Assembly: GCF_017833525.1 (NCBI RefSeq)
Contig: NZ_JAFICD010000008.1
Span: 124,001 to 188,000, forward strand
Direction of reading: 5' to 3'
From: Duganella sp. 1411
Lineage (GTDB): Bacteria > Pseudomonadota > Gammaproteobacteria > Burkholderiales > Burkholderiaceae_D
DNA length: 64,000 bases
Position numbers and translations under genes: made by a program. Positions 37,277-45,879 of this stretch are shown piece after piece. Every line of letters starts with the position of its first letter. Position 1 is the first letter of the stretch. The notes below the pieces were generated by a model. That model ran no database searches. It saw nothing but the letters and a program-made list of their open reading frames with translations, and had not been told where the DNA came from.

Positions 37277-37305
37277 ATTATAACCTTATCTGAACTTCGC
37301 TGCAA
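37277..37305 (-). promoter_or_regulatory. Promoter of the rimP-nusA-infB operon
   Basis: TTGCAG (37305-37300) and TATAAT (37282-37277) are separated by exactly 17 bases on the minus strand, giving a start near 37270 and a leader of about 160 bases. The -35 is the same as at tRNA-His. Confidence 0.75.
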
Positions 37306-37372
37306 TCGGCGCATAACACAAATAAGGTCGATGGACCAGAAAACAAGCGGCTTGAACCCTCACTTCGACAGA

Positions 37373-37425
37373 GGGGTCGGACCCCGAGGGGTCCGACCCC
37401 GGCGTGTCATCGCCGTGCGGGTTGA
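37373..37425 (-). repeat. Family B 3' palindromic element
   Basis: GGGGTCGGACCCC / GGGGTCCGACCCC (37373-37400) with tail CGCCGTGCGGGTTGA (37411-37425) ending 9 bases from the rluB stop codon. Confidence 0.8.
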
Positions 37426-37434
37426 GGTTTGCCC

Positions 37435-39693
37435 TTAACCCTTACGGCGACGCGGCATGCCGTGATCGATGGCGCCACCGCGCGGCGGCTGGTTGCGGCG
37501 CGGCGCGCCGGCGTTGCCGAAGCCGAAAGTGGTCTGCAACGGATCGGGCTGGCGCGGACCGCGGTTCGGCCCCTTGGCCGACTGGCCGCCACCCAAACCA
37601 CCACCCTGGCCGCCTTGACCCTGCGGACGGCCCTGGCCTTGCGGACGGCCTTGGCCGCCGCCGGCGCCGCGCGCCGGACCTTCGCCCAGCGGACGGCCAC
37701 CGGCGTAACCGCCGATACCCTGCGGACGGCCGCCCGGACGACCGGAACCCTGGGCGCCAGCGGGACGGCCTTGGCCGTTGCCCTGGCCGTTACCCTGGCC
37801 CTGGCCGTTGCCGCCGGGACGACCCGAACCTTGCGCGCCACGGCCGTTGCCGCCGGCGCCATTGCCCGGACGGCCCTGGTTACCGAAGCGCGGACCGCGC
37901 TGCTGCTTGGCGAACGGCATCGCGTTGTCGTTGCTGACGTCGGCGCGGTTGAAGTTCGGCTCGTCGCCATCGTCCTCGTCGTCATCGTCGCGGTCATCGA
38001 AGTCGGCGCGGGCGCGCTGCGGACGCTTCTCCGGGCCTTTGTTCGGGCCGGCGGCCTTGGCGGCCTGCGGGCCCTTGCCGCGCGGCGCGGCGGCGGCGCC
38101 GTCGCCGCCTTTTTTATCGACGCCATACGCGGCCAGCAGGTCGCGCACGGTGTTTTCTTCCATCTCTTCCCAGCGGCCGCGTTTCAGGTTGCTTGGCAAG
38201 GTCATCGCGCCGTAGCGGGTGCGGATCAGGCGCGACACGGTCAGGCCGATCGCCTCGAACATGCGGCGCACCTCGCGGTTGCGGCCTTCGCCGATGATCA
38301 CGCGGTACCACTTGTTGATGCCCTCGCCACCGCCGTCGGCGATCTTGGAGAACTGCGCCAGGCCATCCTCGAGCTCGACGCCGGCCAGCAGTTTCTGGCG
38401 CATGCCCTCTTCCAGCACGCCCAGGGTGCGCACCGCGTATTCGCGGTCGATGCTGTAGCGCGGGTGCATCAGCCGGTTGGCCAGATCGCCCGAGGTCGTG
38501 AACAGCAGCAAGCCTTCGGTGTTGAAGTCGAGGCGGCCGATGGCCAGCCATTTGCCGGCCTTCATCGTCGGCAGGCGGTCGAACACCGATGGACGGCCGT
38601 CCGGATCGTCATGGCTGACGATCTCGCCGGCCGGCTTGTGGTACACCAGCACGCGCGGCGGCTTCTTGCTGACGCGGCGCTGCAGCAGCTTGCCGTTGAT
38701 GCGCACGGCATCGGCCGGCAGGATGCGCTGGCCGATGTGGGCCGGCTCGCCATTGACCGACACGCGGCCGGCAACGATCAATTCTTCCATGTCGCGGCGC
38801 GAGCCGAGACCGGCTTCGGCCAGCACCTTGTGCAGCTTCGGCGCGTCGTCGTCCGAGGTCAGGTCGCGGCGCACGGCCTTCTGCGGCGCGCGGCCCTTGC
38901 CCGAGTCTTCGCTGTCGAACGCGTCCGAGGTGACGTACGAGAAGGCGGCGTCGGCATCGTTGGCCTTGCCGGCGTTGCCGAAGGCGCCATGGACGCGCTG
39001 CGGCTTCGGTCCCTTGCCGCCGCGGCCGGCCTGCTTGCCGTTGCGCTGCTGGCCCGGACCGCGCTCGTTGCGCGGCTTGCCGTTCGGCTCGCCACCCTCT
39101 TCGGCTGGCGCCGCTTCGCCTTCGGCCGCGACCACCGGCTCAGGACGCGGCATCGTCGCCTCGCGCAGCGCGCGCTGCTCGCGCATCTGACGCGGACCAC
39201 GCGGACCGCGCGGACCACGGTCGCTACGCTCGCGCTGGCCGGCTTCCTGGCCGGGTTCGCTGGCGACGGCGGGAGCGGCTTGCGCCGCTTCCACCGCCGG
39301 CGCGGCTGGTTCGGCCGGAGCCGCCGCCGGTGCGGCCGGTTTGCGGGCGCGCGGCGCCTTGGCCGGCGCCGCTGGCGCCGTTTCAACGGTTGGAACAGCC
39401 TCGACGGCGGCCTTGGCAGCCGGTTTGGCGCGCGGCTTTTTCACCGGCGCCGGAGCATCGGCGCCGTCGACGGCCACCGGAGCGGCGGCCACGAGAGCGG
39501 CGGCGGCCGTCTCGACGGCGGCTTCGGCCTTCGGCTTGCGCTTGGCCTTGACGGCGGGGGCGGCCTCGGCGGCACCGGTCGCTGCGGAAGCGAGCGCGTC
39601 GGCTTCGATCTGGGCTTTGGTGCGGCGTTTAGGCTTGGCGACCACTTCGGCGGTGGCGTCGTTGACTGTCTCAGGGGTATTAGATTTGTTCAT
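37435..39693 (-). CDS. rluB: 23S rRNA pseudouridine synthase RluB with long disordered ends
   Basis: About 752 residues from ATG 39693. The RluB/RsuA core occupies the middle third: S4 domain KLHKVLAEAGLGSRRDMEELIVAG, catalytic Asp in AIGRLDFNTEGLLLFT, and GEGRNREVRRMFEAIGL. About 270 residues before it are Ala/Pro/Lys-rich and about 220 after it are Gly/Gln/Arg-rich with RGG-like and GQGRPQGQG repeats. E. coli RluB is about 290 residues, so the tails are unusually large and probably RNA-binding or phase-separating. Function of the core is formation of pseudouridine 2605 in 23S rRNA. The start overlaps scpB by 14 bases. Confidence 0.92.
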   Translation of the reverse strand: MNKSNTPETVNDATAEVVAKPKRRTKAQIEADALASAATGAAEAAPAVKAKRKPKAEAAVETAAAALVAAAPVAVDGADAPAPVKKPRAKPAAKAAVEAVPTVETAPAAPAKAPRARKPAAPAAAPAEPAAPAVEAAQAAPAVASEPGQEAGQRERSDRGPRGPRGPRQMREQRALREATMPRPEPVVAAEGEAAPAEEGGEPNGKPRNERGPGQQRNGKQAGRGGKGPKPQRVHGAFGNAGKANDADAAFSYVTSDAFDSEDSGKGRAPQKAVRRDLTSDDDAPKLHKVLAEAGLGSRRDMEELIVAGRVSVNGEPAHIGQRILPADAVRINGKLLQRRVSKKPPRVLVYHKPAGEIVSHDDPDGRPSVFDRLPTMKAGKWLAIGRLDFNTEGLLLFTTSGDLANRLMHPRYSIDREYAVRTLGVLEEGMRQKLLAGVELEDGLAQFSKIADGGGEGINKWYRVIIGEGRNREVRRMFEAIGLTVSRLIRTRYGAMTLPSNLKRGRWEEMEENTVRDLLAAYGVDKKGGDGAAAAPRGKGPQAAKAAGPNKGPEKRPQRARADFDDRDDDDEDDGDEPNFNRADVSNDNAMPFAKQQRGPRFGNQGRPGNGAGGNGRGAQGSGRPGGNGQGQGNGQGNGQGRPAGAQGSGRPGGRPQGIGGYAGGRPLGEGPARGAGGGQGRPQGQGRPQGQGGQGGGLGGGQSAKGPNRGPRQPDPLQTTFGFGNAGAPRRNQPPRGGAIDHGMPRRRKG

Positions 39694-40474
39694 TATTCGT
39701 TTCTTGGTTGTGCTCAGCGTCAACCGTTAAATCTGGCGCATGGTCGTGATTGATTGCTTGCTGGCCGGCTTCCGGGCTAGTCGCGGCGTCTGCTTCTACG
39801 TCGGCCACTTGCAACTCGCTATCCGTACCATCTCGTTGTAGCGCGACGCTTTCGCTGTGCGCGGCTTTGTCAAAATTCTCCTGCAGGGCCGCCTCCAGCG
39901 CTTCCATATCCGGACCGCCGCCCTGCATCTCGCTCATTTGCTGCAACGGCGGCAGCTGGGACAGCGAATTCAATCCCAAATCATCCAAAAACTGCTTGGT
40001 CGTGCCCAGCAACGCCGGGCGGCCCACGACGTCGCGGTAACCGATGGCGTCCACCCAGCCCCGGTCCTCCAGCATCTTGATCGTCTGTGAATTGACGGCT
40101 ACGCCGCGTATCTCTTCGATATCGCCCCGCGTGACCGGCTGCCGGTACGCGATGATCGCCAGCGTTTCCAGCGTCGCCCGCGAATACTTGGGCGGTTTTT
40201 CCGGATTCATCCGGTCCAGATACTGCTTCATCTCGGGGCGGCTCTGGAAGCGCCAGCCGGTCGACAGGCTGACCACTTCGACGCCCTTGTCCGCCCAATC
40301 GCGCCGCAACTCTTCCAGCAATTCCTTGATCGTATCGGACCCGACTCCGGGACCGCGCGGCCTGCCCTGGTCGTCGACATCGACATACAGCTTCTTCAGA
40401 CTGTGGATCGACAAAGGCTCATGGGCGCATAGCAAGGCGGTTTCGAGGACTCTTTTAGCCTCAGCTGTATCCAT
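39680..40474 (-). CDS. scpB: SMC-Scp complex subunit ScpB
   Basis: A 264-residue double winged-helix kleisin partner protein that works with ScpA and SMC in chromosome condensation and segregation. Signatures are KRVLETALLCAHEPLS near the N-terminus and PPKYSRATLETLAIIAYRQPVTRGDIEEIRGVAVNSQTIKMLEDRGWVDAIGYRDVVGRPALLGTT in the second winged helix. A 75-residue acidic C-terminal tail follows. It overlaps the rluB start, a gene order common in bacteria. scpA is not in the window. Confidence 0.95.
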   Translation of the reverse strand: MDTAEAKRVLETALLCAHEPLSIHSLKKLYVDVDDQGRPRGPGVGSDTIKELLEELRRDWADKGVEVVSLSTGWRFQSRPEMKQYLDRMNPEKPPKYSRATLETLAIIAYRQPVTRGDIEEIRGVAVNSQTIKMLEDRGWVDAIGYRDVVGRPALLGTTKQFLDDLGLNSLSQLPPLQQMSEMQGGGPDMEALEAALQENFDKAAHSESVALQRDGTDSELQVADVEADAATSPEAGQQAINHDHAPDLTVDAEHNQETNNEQI

Positions 40475-40790
40475 AGCAATCTTGTGGTTGCATTGTCATG
40501 CAAAGAAAGAAATCAATCACATTCAGTGAGGCACTGGCCGCATTCAAAATGCCGCCTGCCGGAGTACTCGCTGAAGCTGTTTCCAAGCCTGGGCGATACG
40601 CGCCAGGCGGGAGAGAGAGGCATGCCGACGACGACCGAGGCCGGCGTTTTCTACGTGAAACGCGACTGCGCAACGCGATTTTCGGGCGAAAACATGCGAG
40701 AGCTATCAATGACGTTTCATCCTACAAGCCGAATTGTACCTGATAAAAGCGCAAAACGCGCGTTTCGGCCACATCGATGTGTAACTTGCC
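40475..40790. other. Intergenic stretch upstream of scpB
   Basis: An 81-codon frame at 40498-40743 on the plus strand (start MQRKKSITFSEALAAF) has no ribosome binding site, no recognised domain and mixed codon use. I do not accept it as a gene. The stretch must hold the scpB-rluB promoter. Confidence 0.35.
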
Positions 40791-41816
40791 TTACGCAGCA
40801 GCAAGTCTTTCCGACAATATTGCGGAAACGCCAACGAAGGCGGGGTATTCGGCGGTGATGACCCAGGTCGGCACCTGGCACAGGTATTTGTTGAAGCGGC
40901 CCTTCTGCTCGAAGCGCGCGCGGAAGCCGGAGCGGTCGAAACGCTCGCCCAGGCGCGGCACGATGCCGCCGCCTATATAGATACCGCCCTGCGCGCCCAG
41001 GGTGATGGCGATATTGCTGGCGATGGTGCCGAGCATGCGGCAGAAGGTCTCGATGACGTCGTCGCACAGCGGGCATTCGCCGGCCAGCGCGCGGGTGGAG
41101 ATGTCGGCCGCGCTCAACGGCTCGGCGGCGACGCCCTGCTGGTCGGCCAGCGCGCGGTAGATCAGTTCGATGCCGGCGCCGGACATCAGGCGCTCGGCCG
41201 ACACGTGCTCGAATTCTTTCCAGGCGAATTGCAGGATCGCCACTTCCTTGGCGTTGACCGGCGAGAAGCTGACATGGCCGCCCTCGCTCAGCAGCGCGGT
41301 CCAGCCGTCCTTGCCGGGAATCAGGCCGGAAACGCCGAGGCCGGTGCCGGCGCCGATCAGGCCCAGCGGCGTGCCGGGCACGGCCGCGCCACCGCCGACC
41401 TGGTGTTTTTGCGTGGCCGACAGCTGCGGCAGCGAGCTGGCCAGCGCGGTGAAATCGTTGACGACGACCAGGATGTCGAAATTGACCTCGCGCCGCAGCG
41501 CCTCGATCGAGAACTGCCAGTGGTGGTTGGTCATGCGCACCATGTCGCTGGTGACCGGATTGGCGATGGCGATGGCGCCATTGCGGATGCCGGTGACGCC
41601 CTTGCCCGCCACCGCCGGCGAGGCCAGGTAGGCGACCAGCGCGTCGGCGATGGTCGGATAGGCGGCGCACGCCAGCACTTCAATCGCCTCGATCTTGCCC
41701 GGGGCGGTCTCCAGCGCGAAGCGCGCGTTGGTGCCGCCGATATCCGCTAGCAGACGCGGGCCGCCGATGTAGTCGGTGGTCAAAGGGGAAGGCGTTTGGA
41801 GGGACTGGGCTGTCAT
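40791..41816 (-). CDS. glk: Glucokinase
   Basis: A 341-residue ATP-dependent glucokinase of the proteobacterial Glk family that phosphorylates glucose in the cytoplasm. Hallmarks are the phosphate-binding LLADIGGTNARFAL, the catalytic Asp in VVVNDFTALASSLP, GLIGAGTGLGVSGL, LSEGGHVSFSP, and GGIYIGGGIVPRLGERF. Some 20 residues extend the N-terminus. A HexR-like dyad sits 65 bases upstream, linking it to Entner-Doudoroff control. It appears monocistronic. Confidence 0.96.
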   Translation of the reverse strand: MTAQSLQTPSPLTTDYIGGPRLLADIGGTNARFALETAPGKIEAIEVLACAAYPTIADALVAYLASPAVAGKGVTGIRNGAIAIANPVTSDMVRMTNHHWQFSIEALRREVNFDILVVVNDFTALASSLPQLSATQKHQVGGGAAVPGTPLGLIGAGTGLGVSGLIPGKDGWTALLSEGGHVSFSPVNAKEVAILQFAWKEFEHVSAERLMSGAGIELIYRALADQQGVAAEPLSAADISTRALAGECPLCDDVIETFCRMLGTIASNIAITLGAQGGIYIGGGIVPRLGERFDRSGFRARFEQKGRFNKYLCQVPTWVITAEYPAFVGVSAILSERLAAA

Positions 41817-41880
41817 GGTTGGTCGAAAATAGTTGAGGCCTAAGCTTAAGGTATTTTCAGTAATTCAGGCAAGCGAAGTT

Positions 41881-41895
41881 TGTAGTTTTAGTACA
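41881..41895. promoter_or_regulatory. HexR-like operator upstream of glk
   Basis: TGTAGTTTTAGTACA matches the published HexR consensus (TGTARTWWWAYTACA) at 14 of 15 positions. HexR is a KDPG-responsive RpiR-family repressor of glucose catabolism. The gene hexR itself is not in the window. Confidence 0.65.
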
Positions 41896-41998
41896 GTTAG
41901 GCATCGTTTGCCACGTGGAATTTCTTTTTGGAATTTATTTTGCGTAGTATGACTACCCGGCGCTGCGCGCCGTCGGGGTGGCGTTCTGGGCGGATCTT

Positions 41999-42030
41999 GG
42001 CGGATTACGCTGCGCTAATCCGCCCTACGT
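41999..42030 (-). repeat. Palindromic repeat family A, 32-base form, inverted
   Basis: GGCGGATTACGCTGCGCTAA...CCTACGT in the 328-base gap between glk and the DedA gene, which also holds the glk promoter, the HexR-like site and a short tandem repeat. Confidence 0.85.
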
Positions 42031-42045
42031 GGCGCCGTGGTCATT

Positions 42046-42118
42046 CGATGTCCACGTGGTTATGCAACGCGATGTCCGCGTGGTTATGCGACACGAAATC
42101 GGCGTGGTGACGCCTACA
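42046..42118. repeat. Diverged 24-base tandem repeat
   Basis: Two good units, CGATGTCC(A/G)CGTGGTTATGC plus four bases (42046-42069 and 42070-42093), and a third degenerate unit (CGAAATCGGCGTGGTGACGC). It follows the family A repeat and lies after the DedA-rhodanese stop codon. Confidence 0.55.
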
Positions 42119-42144
42119 CGTGTTGCAGCCGACACCTTGTCCGC

Positions 42145-43107
42145 TTACGCCGCCGGCGCCGTGTCGATCGTCTCGTTGGCGGCCGGCTCGCGCGCGCCGA
42201 AGCGCGCGTTCCACGCGTCCAGGCCGCCATCCAGGGGCCGGGCCAGCGTGAACCCGTGCGCCTTGAGCTCCTTGGCCACCTGCGCCGCCGTCACCTCGTT
42301 GGGGCAGCTGCAATACACGAAGATATGCCGCTTTTTGTCGAGCGCGATGATCTCGGTGCTCGGCTCGCCGCCATTGAACGACAACGCGCCGGGAATCGCC
42401 GGCTCCAGCATTTGCGCCGTCACGCTGCGCGCGTCCACCAGCACCGGCTCGTGCCCCTCTTCCATCAGGCGCTTGAAGTCGTCCACCGTCACCCGGTCGA
42501 TCTGCACCGACTGCTCGAAGCGCTTGCGCTCCACATACTTATACGCCACAAACAGCGCCAGCAGCGCCAGCAACACCATCAGCGCGGTCGAGCCCAGGTC
42601 GCTCAACGTGGTCAGCACCGAATCGATGCTGGCGTGGAAGAACGCGCCGATGGCGATGCCGGTGCCGCTCCAGAACGCCCCGCCCAGCAAACTGAAGCCG
42701 AGGAAAGTCTGGTAACGCGTGCCCATGGCGCCGGCCAGCGGCGAGGCGATGGTGTTAAAACCGGGAATGAACTTGGCCACGACCAGCATCTTCGGGCCCC
42801 ACTTGGTGAAGCTGTCCTCCGTCTGGCTGACGCAATAATCGGGAGACAGCGAAATCCGGCACAGCAGCTTGAGGATGCGCTTGCCGTAGTGGCGTCCCAT
42901 GCGGAACCAGAAACCATCGCTGATCACACAGGCGCAGACGGCCGCCGCCAGCACGGCGGGCCAGCTGAAGTCGCCGTCGACCGACAGCGCGCCGGCGACG
43001 ATCAGGATGGGATAAGCAGGAATCGGCATGCCGATTTGTTCGATCAGCACGACCGCGAACACGATCAGAACGCCATATTCTTGCAGCAGGTGGATTAAAT
43101 TCGGCAT
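42145..43107 (-). CDS. DedA-family membrane protein fused to a rhodanese domain
   Basis: A 320-residue protein. The N-terminal 200 residues are a DedA/VTT (SNARE-associated) domain with several hydrophobic helices, GMPIPAYPILIVAGAL, and the conserved FIPGFNTIASPLAGAMGT. The C-terminal part is a rhodanese domain (VDDFKRLMEEGHEPVLVDAR ... IFVYCSCPNEVTAA) whose catalytic Cys lies in YCSCPNE. DedA proteins act in membrane homeostasis and lipid carrier movement; the rhodanese part suggests a sulfur or redox link, which is inference. Such fusions occur in several proteobacteria. Confidence 0.9.
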   Translation of the reverse strand: MPNLIHLLQEYGVLIVFAVVLIEQIGMPIPAYPILIVAGALSVDGDFSWPAVLAAAVCACVISDGFWFRMGRHYGKRILKLLCRISLSPDYCVSQTEDSFTKWGPKMLVVAKFIPGFNTIASPLAGAMGTRYQTFLGFSLLGGAFWSGTGIAIGAFFHASIDSVLTTLSDLGSTALMVLLALLALFVAYKYVERKRFEQSVQIDRVTVDDFKRLMEEGHEPVLVDARSVTAQMLEPAIPGALSFNGGEPSTEIIALDKKRHIFVYCSCPNEVTAAQVAKELKAHGFTLARPLDGGLDAWNARFGAREPAANETIDTAPAA

Positions 43108-43132
43108 CCGACTATCTTAACTTAAAAAACGC

Positions 43133-44881
43133 TTAACCGTCCCGCTTAACCGTGCCCCCGACAGCCGCCAGCAACGCCCGCGTGTAGGGGTGCCGGGGGT
43201 CGCGGTACAGCGCGTCGGAGTCGGCCATCTCCACCACCGCGCCGTGCCGCATCACCATCACCTGGTCGGCGATGTATTTCACCACCGACAGGTCGTGCGA
43301 GATGAATAGATACGACAGCCCCAGCTCGTCTTGCAGATCCTGCAACAGGTTCAGCACCTGGGCCTGCACCGACACATCCAGCGCCGACACCGACTCGTCG
43401 CACACCAGAATTTCCGGCTTCATCGTCAGGCAACGGGCGATGGCGATCCGTTGCCGCTGGCCGCCGGAGAACTCGTGCGGATAGCGCCCGAACGCGGCCG
43501 CCGGCAGCCCGACCTTGTCCAGCAGCACCAGGGCGGCGGCGGTGCGCTCGCGGTCGTCGGCGCCGATGCGGTGGATGCGCATCGGCTCGAGCAAGATCTG
43601 GCCGATCGTGAAGCGCGGGTTCAGCGACGCGTACGGATTCTGGAAAACGATCTGGATGCGCCGTTTGTAGGCCTGGAATTCGCGCGCCGTCATCGCCAGC
43701 AGGTCGCGCCCGTCGAACAGCGCGCTGCCGCCGCTGGCCTGGTGCAGCCGCAGCAAGGTCAGGCCGAGCGTGGTCTTGCCGGAGCCCGACTCCCCCACCA
43801 CGCCCAAGGTCCTGCCGCGCGCCAGCGTGAACGAAACCCGGTCGAGCGCCTTGAACTCGCGCTGGCCGAACCAGCCGTCGCGCAGATAAAAACTCTTGCT
43901 CAGATTGTTCACCACCAGCAGCGGCTGGTCGTCGGGCCGGTAGCCGCGCTCGCGCTCGAGCGGATGCAACGGCGTCACGCCGCGCCCCTCGGCGATGTCG
44001 CCGCCGGCGAAGCGCCGCCGCTCCCCCGCCCCACCCTCCTGTATATAGTCGGCGATCACCGGCAGATGCCACGGCCGGCTATCGAGCCGCGGCCGGCAAT
44101 GCAGCAGCGCCCGGGTGTACGGGTCGGCCGGTTCGGCCAGCACCCGCCGCGCCGGGCCGGCCTCGCGCACCTCGCCATGGCGCATGACGACCACGTGATC
44201 GGCGACCTGCGCCACCAGCGCCAAATCGTGCGTGATCAGCAGCATCGCCATGGCCCGGCGTTTTTGCAGCGCGGCGATCAGCTCCATGATCTGCTTCTGG
44301 ATCGTCACGTCGAGCGCCGTGGTCGGCTCGTCGGCGATCAGCAGCTTCGGTTCGCAGGCGATCGCCATGGCGATCATCACGCGCTGCTGCTGGCCGCCGG
44401 ACAACTGGCTGGGATAGGCGTCGATCTTGACCGCCGGATCGGGAATGCCGACCTCGTCGAGCAGCGCCAGCGTGCGGCGGCGCGCTTGCGCCCGGCCCAT
44501 GCCCATGTGCAGGCGCAGCACCTCGCCGATCTGCGCGCCGACCGTGAACACCGGATTGAGCGACGACATCGGCTCCTGGAAGATCATCGCGATGTCCTTG
44601 CCGCACAGCGCGCGCCGCTCGGCCGCCGGCAGCGACAGCAACTCGCGGCCGTCGAAGCGGATGCCGCTCGCCGGCGCGATGACGGTGGTGTCCGGCGCCA
44701 GCAGCCCCATCACCGCCAGCGCGCTGACCGACTTGCCGCTGCCCGACTCGCCCACCAGCGCGACGGTGCCGTGGCGCGGCACGGCGAACGAGACGTCCTT
44801 GACGGCGTCGACGGTAGTATCGCGGTCGAGCCGGAAGGCGATCCGCAAGCGGCTGACTTCCAAAAGTATCTCGTCGGCCAT
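43133..44881 (-). CDS. Fused ABC transporter ATPase (Dpp/Opp, YejF type)
   Basis: About 582 residues with two complete ATPase halves. Half 1 has Walker A GESGSGKSVSAL, signature LSGGQQQRVMIAMAI and Walker B LLIADEPTTALDV; half 2 has GESGSGKTTLGL, FSGGQRQRIAIARCL and ILVCDESVSALDV. The joined arrangement resembles YejF/GsiA of peptide or glutathione importers. The ATG at 44881 (or 44884) overlaps the stop of the upstream permease. It is the last gene of a permease-permease-ATPase operon. Confidence 0.93.
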   Translation of the reverse strand: MADEILLEVSRLRIAFRLDRDTTVDAVKDVSFAVPRHGTVALVGESGSGKSVSALAVMGLLAPDTTVIAPASGIRFDGRELLSLPAAERRALCGKDIAMIFQEPMSSLNPVFTVGAQIGEVLRLHMGMGRAQARRRTLALLDEVGIPDPAVKIDAYPSQLSGGQQQRVMIAMAIACEPKLLIADEPTTALDVTIQKQIMELIAALQKRRAMAMLLITHDLALVAQVADHVVVMRHGEVREAGPARRVLAEPADPYTRALLHCRPRLDSRPWHLPVIADYIQEGGAGERRRFAGGDIAEGRGVTPLHPLERERGYRPDDQPLLVVNNLSKSFYLRDGWFGQREFKALDRVSFTLARGRTLGVVGESGSGKTTLGLTLLRLHQASGGSALFDGRDLLAMTAREFQAYKRRIQIVFQNPYASLNPRFTIGQILLEPMRIHRIGADDRERTAAALVLLDKVGLPAAAFGRYPHEFSGGQRQRIAIARCLTMKPEILVCDESVSALDVSVQAQVLNLLQDLQDELGLSYLFISHDLSVVKYIADQVMVMRHGAVVEMADSDALYRDPRHPYTRALLAAVGGTVKRDG

Positions 44882-45879
44882 CATTTCACCTTGGGATCGA
44901 GGGCGTCGCGCAGCGCGTCGGTCAGCAGCGAAAACGCCGTCACCAGCAACGCCATGGCGATGGCGGCGGCCGTCAGTTGCCACCAGCGGCCCAGGATCAA
45001 CTCGTTTTGCGCCTCGTTCAGCATGCTGCCCCACGACACCACGCCGACCGGCACGCCGAAGCCCAGGAAGCTGAGGATGACCTCGGCCTTGATGAAGCCG
45101 ACCACCAGGATCGACAGCTGCACCAGCGCCACGTGGCTGACATTGGGAAAGATGTGCGAGAACATCCTGCGCCAGTGCGAGGCGCCGATGGCGTCGGCGG
45201 CCAGCACGTATTCACGCCCCTTGTGCTTGATGTACTCGGCGCGGATCAGGCGGAACGGACCGGTCCAGCCGGTCAGGCCGAGGATCAGCACGATAGTGAC
45301 CACGCCGCGCTGCTGCAGCACGGCCGCCACCGCCAATATCATCAGCACCGACGGGATCGCCGTGAAGACGCTGTAGAACCAGTTGAAGAGGTCGTCCACC
45401 ACGCCGCCCCGGTAGCCCGCCAGCGCGCCGAACAAGGTGCCGATGCCGACCGCCAGCGACGCCGCCGCCAAGCCGACCACGATCGACGTCTCGCCGCCCT
45501 TGATGGTCTTCTTGATGATGTCGTGCCCCCATTTGTCGGCGCCGAACGGCAAGGTCGCGCGGCGGACGGCGATGGCCGGCGCCGGCGCGGCGGCGGCCCG
45601 CAACGCGCGGAGGTCGTCGGCCAGCGGATCGAACGGATTGTCCGGCAGCGCCGCCGGCGGCGCCGCTGCCGGACCTGCGGCCGGCGCCGCAGCACTGGAG
45701 AAACCGGGCGGCGCGTAGCTGACGCCGACCTCGTCCTCCCAGTCGGCGGCCACCAGGCCGGCGGCCGACAGCGCCAGCATCAGCAGGAAGGCCGCCACCA
45801 CCGCCAGCGACAGCATCGCCACGCGGTCGGCGCGCAGGCGGCGCCAGGCCAGCGTCCACAGTCCGGCCGGCGCCATCAT
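44881..45879 (-). CDS. ABC transporter permease (DppC/YejE type)
   Basis: A 332-residue permease with an N-terminal helix (RVAMLSLAVVAAFLLMLALS), an Ala/Pro-rich periplasmic loop of about 70 residues, and the BPD_transp_1 core including GFGVPVGVVSWGSML and the EAA-type loop YVLAADAIGASHWRRMFSHIFPN. It forms the inner-membrane channel with the DppB-type partner. The ATG overlaps the upstream permease stop (ATGA). The long internal loop resembles YejE. Confidence 0.92.
   Translation of the reverse strand: MMAPAGLWTLAWRRLRADRVAMLSLAVVAAFLLMLALSAAGLVAADWEDEVGVSYAPPGFSSAAAPAAGPAAAPPAALPDNPFDPLADDLRALRAAAAPAPAIAVRRATLPFGADKWGHDIIKKTIKGGETSIVVGLAAASLAVGIGTLFGALAGYRGGVVDDLFNWFYSVFTAIPSVLMILAVAAVLQQRGVVTIVLILGLTGWTGPFRLIRAEYIKHKGREYVLAADAIGASHWRRMFSHIFPNVSHVALVQLSILVVGFIKAEVILSFLGFGVPVGVVSWGSMLNEAQNELILGRWWQLTAAAIAMALLVTAFSLLTDALRDALDPKVK

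Noticed and set aside
40498..40743. 81-codon frame upstream of scpB
   Set aside because: No ribosome binding site, no recognised motif, mixed codon use, and competing frames on both strands.
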